A DNA stretch of 64,000 nt from the NCBI GenBank assembly GCA_036365145.1, contig JAEOAD010000013.1:43031001-43095000 (forward strand), given 5' to 3'. Origin of the DNA: Orientallactaga sibirica. Taxonomy: Eukaryota; Chordata; Mammalia; Rodentia; Dipodidae. Below are positions 59,491 through 64,000 of the stretch, piece after piece (position 1 is the first letter of the stretch; each line of letters starts with the position of its first letter). The notes below the pieces were generated by a model. The model did no database searches, had not been told where the DNA came from, and saw nothing but the letters and a program-made list of their open reading frames with translations. A program made the translations under genes and the position numbers.

Positions 59491-60128
59491 GAGCTAGAGA
59501 GATGGCTCAGCGGTTAAAGGTCCTTGCTTAAAAGTCTGATAGGGACCTCCACAAAACCAAAAAAACAAAACAAAACAAAACAAAAAAAAGTCTGACAGGT
59601 CTGAGCTAGAGCAGGACCCTATGTTGAAAAACAAACAAAACAAAAAAACCCGCCTGATAGCCAGTACCTGTGTCAAGCCAGATGCACAAAGTGGTGCATA
59701 CATCTGGAGTCTGCAGGGATGTTGCAGTTAGGTTCACATTGCTGGCAGAAAGCACCTGACCAAGAGTAGCTTGTGGGAAAAAAAAGGTTTATTTTGGCTT
59801 ACAGGCATGAGGGGATGCTCCATCATGGCAGGGGAAAACGATGGCATGAACAAAGGTGGATGTCACCTTCCGGCCAACATCAGGTGGACAATAGAACAGG
59901 AGAGTGTGTCAAACACTAGCAAGGGGAAGCTGGCTATAACACCCATAAACCCACCCCCAACAATACACTGCCTCCAGGAGGCATTAATTTCCAACTCTCT
60001 ATCTGCTGGGTACCTAGCATTCAGAACATCTAAGTTTATGGGGGATACCTGAATTAAATCACCACAAGGGACAAGAGGCCCCATTGTACCTATTCTCTCT
60101 TTCTCTCCTTGCAAATTAATAAATAAAA
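59491..60128 (+). mobile_element. tRNA-derived SINE broken by B1 tails and a solo LTR
   Basis: Head 59491-59545, two short B1 3' ends in the middle (59546-59648, with 'gtctga(t/c)ag' repeated at 59534 and 59590), body 59655-59719, then the LTR, then the 3' part 60067-60128. Both breaks leave direct repeats. Confidence 0.9.
59720..60066 (-). mobile_element. solo MaLR/ERVL-type LTR
   Basis: Same family as the LTRs at 28762 and 30281. Starts TG at 60066 on the minus strand, ends CA at 59720. Exact 5-bp duplication 'aggga' at 59715-59719 and 60067-60071. Left by recombination between the two LTRs of a former full element. Confidence 0.93.
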
Positions 60129-60376
60129 TATTTTAAAAGAGTCTTGCCTTTTCATTTTGGTTACCTAAAAATTCTGTTAGTTTAAGAAAAGCTGCAATAG
60201 GCATACTCTTATCATATAAGCACTCCTGATAAATTGCTCAAAAAATTGAATGTGTAGGAAAGAAAGCAATGGGAAAATAACCAGGTGGTATTGCCTGAAA
60301 GACAGACTTAGTTGAAATTCCAGACACAGGAAGGGCTTTTCAGGATTATAATTATACTATCCCTTGAAAAATTTAG

Positions 60377-60528
60377 CTAGGGACTAGGAAGATGGTTCAG
60401 AGATTAAAGATGCTTGATTGCAAGACCTGTTGGCCTGAGTTCAATTCCCAAGCTGCTCACATAAACTGAATGGAAAAGGTGGCTCAAGTATCTGGTGCTT
60501 ATTTGCAGCAGCAAGAGGCTAGTGTTTA

Positions 60529-60577
<49 letters not shown>

Positions 60578-60610
60578 AATAAATAAAAATTTTAAATAAA
60601 TAAATAATAA
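60377..60610 (+). mobile_element. tRNA-derived SINE with (TC)n(AC)n
   Basis: Microsatellite 60529-60577; diverged head 'gggactaggaagatggttca'. Confidence 0.9.
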
Positions 60611-60727
60611 TTTAAAAAGAGATTTAAGTGAAAGGGCAAATTATTCCATTAAGGGCTTGGATATGTTTTGTATCAAAATACAACAGTAACAAACACAGGA
60701 AAATGGTTCTTTTATGTTTGGGTTTTT

Positions 60728-60937
60728 TTTTTTTGAGAACAGCCCAACAGATTGGCTTATTTTTTTTTAAATGAGAGAGATTGAGAATTGATGTGCCAAG
60801 ATCTACAGCGACTACAATTGAACTCCAGACATGTGTACCACCTTGTGCATCTGGCTTATGTGGGTCCTGGAGAATCAAACCTGGGTCCTTTGGCTTTGCA
60901 GGCAAGCGCCTTAACCACTAAGCTATCTCTTCAGCCT
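60728..60937 (-). mobile_element. tRNA-derived SINE with extra 3' module
   Basis: Complement begins with 'agcccaacagattggctt', the reverse of the module found at 13349 and 17239. Confidence 0.9.
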
Positions 60938-60951
60938 AAGATTATAATCTT

Positions 60952-61440
60952 TTTTTAAAAAAAGCATGTGCTACCCAGCTACTCTCTCTTAGTTATGTTC
61001 CCTCTTTCCTTCTCTATCTCTTTTTCTGTGATTTTTAAACCTCTATGATTTAAGTTTTTTTTTTTTTTTTTTTTTTTTTTTCAAGGTAGGGTCTCACTCT
61101 AGCTCAGGCTGACCTGAAATTCACTATGTAGTCTCAGGGTGGCCTTGAACTCACGGCGATCCTCCCACCTCTGCCTCCTGAGTGCTGGGATTAAAGGCAT
61201 GCGCTACCACGCCCGGCTGATTTAAAATCTTTTTTTAAAAAAATATATTTTATTTTTTTATTTGAGAGAGAGAAAGAGGGAGGGAGAGAATAGGCATGCT
61301 AGGGCCTCCAGCCACTGCAAACGAACTCCAGATGCATGTGCCCCCTTGTGCATCTAGCTTACGTGGGTCCTGGTGAATTGAACCAGGATCCTTTGGCTTT
61401 GCAGGCAAACGCCTTAACCATTAAGCCATCTCTCCAGCCC
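60952..61440 (-). mobile_element. tRNA-derived SINE with possible 3' transduction
   Basis: SINE 61226-61440; to its left about 100 bases of other sequence (60960-61054) before a T-run. 'aagattataatctt' bounds the whole block (60938 and 61441). Confidence 0.7.
61055..61218 (-). mobile_element. B1 SINE nested
   Basis: T28 tail, near-consensus B1; 'gatttaa' on both sides. Confidence 0.95.
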
Positions 61441-61454
61441 AAGATTATAATCTT

Positions 61455-61778
61455 AATCTAGGAAAGAAAATGAATTTACTCATACATAATTTAAAACTTT
61501 TTTCCTGTGTGAAAACTTTAGGTGTCCTATGAAGTCATCTTAACTTGATGATCTGTGAAACCAGAATAGTTTGAATCTGTACATGATAATTCCTGTCTGA
61601 GAAGCTGCTGATAACTGCCATCTGCTGCAGAATAAAAGTTTCCTTGTATCAGTTCATGTACTCAGACACTCATGTCAGCGAAGATGGATATTTCTCCAAG
61701 TCTAATTGCTGCTATGCATTATTTTAGTTGAACTATATCATCATTTTGAAAGGAGGAAGGAAGGATTCAGTTGTGCAT
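61455..61778. other. repeat-poor, no gene recognised
   Basis: No SINE or frame; 61555-61700 not identified. Confidence 0.4.
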
Positions 61779-61935
61779 TTTTTGTTTTGTTTTGTTTTTT
61801 GAGGTAGGGTCTCATTCTAGCCTAGGATGACCTGAAATTTACTATGTAGTCTCAAGTTGGCCTCGATTTCATGACAGTCCTCCTATCTCTGTCTCCAGAG
61901 TGCTGGGATTAAAGGCGTGTACCACCACGCCCTGC
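61779..61935 (-). mobile_element. B1 SINE, exact target duplication
   Basis: 'cagttgtgcat' at 61768-61778 and 61936-61946. Confidence 0.95.
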
Positions 61936-62016
61936 CAGTTGTGCATATTTATTCTACTCTTTTCTTACTTCCTTTCCCTTCCTCCTTTCTTTCCTTTCTC
62001 CCTCCCTCCCTTCCTT

Positions 62017-62225
62017 TTTTAAAAAGTATTTTATTCATTTATTTGAGAGAGATAAAGAGAGAGGGAGAGAATATGAGCATTCTAGGGCCTCTAGCCACTG
62101 CAAACAAACTCTAAACACATGCTCCATCTTGTGCATCTGGCTTATGTGAGTACTGAGGACTCGAACCTGGGTCCTTAGGCTTCACAGGCAAGCACCTTGA
62201 CTGCTAAGTCATTTCTCCAGCCCCC
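62017..62225 (-). mobile_element. tRNA-derived SINE (B2-like)
   Basis: Complete complement after a CT-rich run (61975-62015). Confidence 0.94.
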
Positions 62226-62227
62226 TT

Positions 62228-62416
62228 TCTTTATTTTTTAACTTTTTTATTAGCAACTTCCATAATTAAAGACAGTAAATCATGATAATTTCCTCCACTC
62301 TCCCACCTGCACCTTCACAAATCCACTCTTCCTTCACTCTCCTCCCTCTCTCAATTAGTCTTTTATTTTGATGTCATCATCTTTTCCTTAACTGCTAAGC
62401 CATCTCTCCAGCCCCA
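62228..62416 (-). mobile_element. L1 3' end fused to a tSINE head
   Basis: 62228-62386 is the L1 3' UTR end (shares 'ctccctctctcaattagtct' and 'ttgatgtcatcatc' with 13805-13855). 62387-62416 is exactly the first 30 bases of a tSINE, complemented. Confidence 0.85.
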
Positions 62417-62429
62417 ACATTGCGATTTA

Positions 62430-62682
62430 TTTTTTTAAATTATTTATTTATTTATTTAAATCATTTTAAATTAATTATTTATTTATTTGAAAGAAAGAAG
62501 CAGAGAGAAAGAGAGACAGATAGAGAGAGAATGGGTGTGCTAGGGCCTCCAACCACTGCAAACGAACTCCAGACACATGCGCCACCTTGTGCATCTGGCT
62601 TATGTGGGTCCTGGGGAATCAAACCTAGGTTCTTTGGCTTTGCAGGCAAGTGTCTTTAACCACTAAGCCATTTCTCTATCCC
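62430..62682 (-). mobile_element. tRNA-derived SINE (B2-like)
   Basis: Complement with (TTTA)-rich tail 62437-62487. Confidence 0.94.
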
Positions 62683-62683
62683 T

Positions 62684-62876
62684 ATTTATTTATTTATTTG
62701 AGAGAGAAAGGGAAAGAGAGAGGAAGAGGAGGTAGAGAGAGAGAGAGAATGGCACACCAGGACCTCTAGCTACTGCATATGAACTCCATCTGGCTTATGT
62801 GGGTACTGAGGAATCAAACCAGGGTTGTTAGGCTTCACAGGCAAGTGCCTTAACTGCTAAGCCATCTCTCCAGCCC
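62684..62876 (-). mobile_element. tRNA-derived SINE with body deletion
   Basis: About 25 bases lost ('tgaactccatctggcttatg'). 'caacattg' at 62415 and 62876 bounds the pair. Confidence 0.93.
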
Positions 62877-63062
62877 AACATTGTTATTTCTTCAGGAAAC
62901 AATGAAATGAAAATGTTTTTCCAATCTCTAGTTATTGTATATAGTTTACAGCTCATTATAATATTTAAGATACAAATATTAAAATTATATTGTCAGTGTT
63001 AATGGTGATATTACATATTTTAGTGTTAATTTTTCTTTGGTTTATTGAAAACAAATGAAAAT

Positions 63063-63240
63063 TGGACTGGAGAGATGGCTTAGTGATTAAGGCACTTGCC
63101 TATGAAGCCTAGGGACCCATGTAAGTCAGATGCACAAGGTGATACAAGCATCTGGAGTTTGATTGCAGTGGCTGAAGGCCCTGGAGCACCAATTTTCTCT
63201 CTCTCTCTGTGTCTCATAAAATAAAAAAAGAAGAAAAGAA
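63063..63240 (+). mobile_element. tRNA-derived SINE with body deletion
   Basis: B-box half missing ('gggacccatgtaagtcagatg'); 'aaatgaaaa' flanks (63052 and 63243). Confidence 0.92.
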
Positions 63241-63518
63241 AAAAATGAAAACTGCTTTAGTATCTTATAGATTTTTTTAACTGGACAGATCCAGCTGTTG
63301 CTTTTATGAATAGCTACAGATATCTCCAGTAATAAATGATTTACTCAGGTTGTATGGCAACAAAGATTCAGCAGAACCTGAAAGATAAACTATATTGAAG
63401 GAAGAGAATACATCAAATGTACATTTAATCCCATTCATACAATGAGATTATTGCTTACTATCATTTGGGATTGTAAGAGAGAAATTAGTTTTAACTTGTT
63501 AAAAAGATTTCATCATTG

Positions 63519-63720
63519 GCTGGAAAGATGGCTTAGTGGTTAAGGCACTTGTCTGCCAAGCCAAAGGACCCTGGTCTGATTCTCCAGGACCCACATAAGC
63601 CAGATGCACAAGGGGGCGCATGCATCTGGAGTTTGTTTGCAGTGGCTGGAGGCCCTGGTGTTCCCATTTTCTCTGCCTCTTTCTCTCTCTCAAATAAACA
63701 AATAAATAAAATATATTTTA
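63519..63720 (+). mobile_element. tRNA-derived SINE with 18-bp target duplication
   Basis: 'aaaaagatttcatcattg' (63501) and 'aaaaagattctatcattg' (63721). Confidence 0.95.
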
Positions 63721-63867
63721 AAAAAGATTCTATCATTGACTTATATAGGGGTTGATATACTCCTAAGGGTTTTGTTTGTAGTATTGATGGATTGTGCTGA
63801 CCCATTTGCATTCTCTCCCTCCATTCCTCCTTCCCCCCAGTCTGTCTGTCTCCTTCTGTGTCTGAAG

Positions 63868-63947
63868 TCCTGAGGATAGAATTCTGGGCTTCAGACATAC
63901 TAGGCAAGTGCTCTATCACTGAGCTATACCTGCAAACCCTAAGTTCT
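63868..63947 (-). mobile_element. ID SINE, minus strand
   Basis: 'agaattctgggcttcagaca', 'actaggcaagtgctctatca', 'ctgagctatacctgc'. Confidence 0.7.
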
Positions 63948-64000
63948 CCTTTTTGTTCATTGTAATGAGTTGCATGCTTATTTAAATCTGTTGCTTTTTT

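Overview
The window is repeat-saturated rodent nuclear DNA with no protein-coding exon that I can recognise. It holds every layer of the rodent SINE fauna: 7SL-derived B1, tRNA-like ID, the composites B3 and B4, and older MIR copies. The dominant SINE is a B2-like tRNA-derived family (called tSINE here) whose body differs from the mouse and rat B2 body. The B1 copies end in 'agaccctacctc' where mouse B1 has a different 3' sequence. B3 and B4 together with a non-murine B2 relative suggest a myodont rodent outside the mouse/rat group, for example a dipodoid (jerboa or birch mouse). That placement is inference from memory of the families. The sequence is probably intergenic or intronic.

Layout. 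1-13.5 kb: dense B1, tSINE, ID and B4 copies, two MIRs and short anonymous stretches. 13.7-16.4 kb: a 5'-truncated LINE-1 on the minus strand (last third of ORF2 plus 3' UTR), joined at its 5' end to a tSINE. 16.4-23 kb: more SINEs, including B3 copies, and about 0.6 kb of unassigned DNA near 19.3-19.9 kb. 23.2-25.5 kb and 28.8-30.6 kb: two MaLR/ERVL-type LTR elements, minus strand. The second is complete with a 5-bp target duplication; a solo LTR of the same family lies at 59.7-60.1 kb inside a tSINE. 31.8-32.0 kb: a 7SK RNA retropseudogene. 32.4-36.7 kb: a 2.16-kb tandem duplication. 37.2-37.8 kb: an old L1 piece and an LTR piece. 38.4-39.6 kb: a stack of SINEs that used the same target again and again. 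40.7-41.3 kb: the longest clean repeat-poor island of the middle part. 44.8-45.2 kb: a SKP1 processed pseudogene split by an ID element. 50.0-54.9 kb: a second tandem duplication (2.5 kb) carrying an internally deleted Tigger DNA transposon. 54.6-60.1 kb: further stacked SINEs, a 0.7-kb repeat-poor island at 56.8-57.5 kb and a MIR. 60.7-64 kb: SINEs, a possible tSINE 3' transduction and a second SINE/L1 chimera.

How the parts work together. Nothing here looks like a working gene system. The B1, B2-like, ID and B3/B4 copies, the 7SK and the SKP1 copies are all products of L1-type target-primed reverse transcription, and many still carry their target duplications. The most interesting structure is therefore in the insertion history: repeated use of single target sites, nested insertions, chimeric retrotranscripts, and two recent tandem duplications with 2-bp microhomology junctions inside SINEs. 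Boundaries of individual SINEs are read by eye and may be off by about 10 bases.
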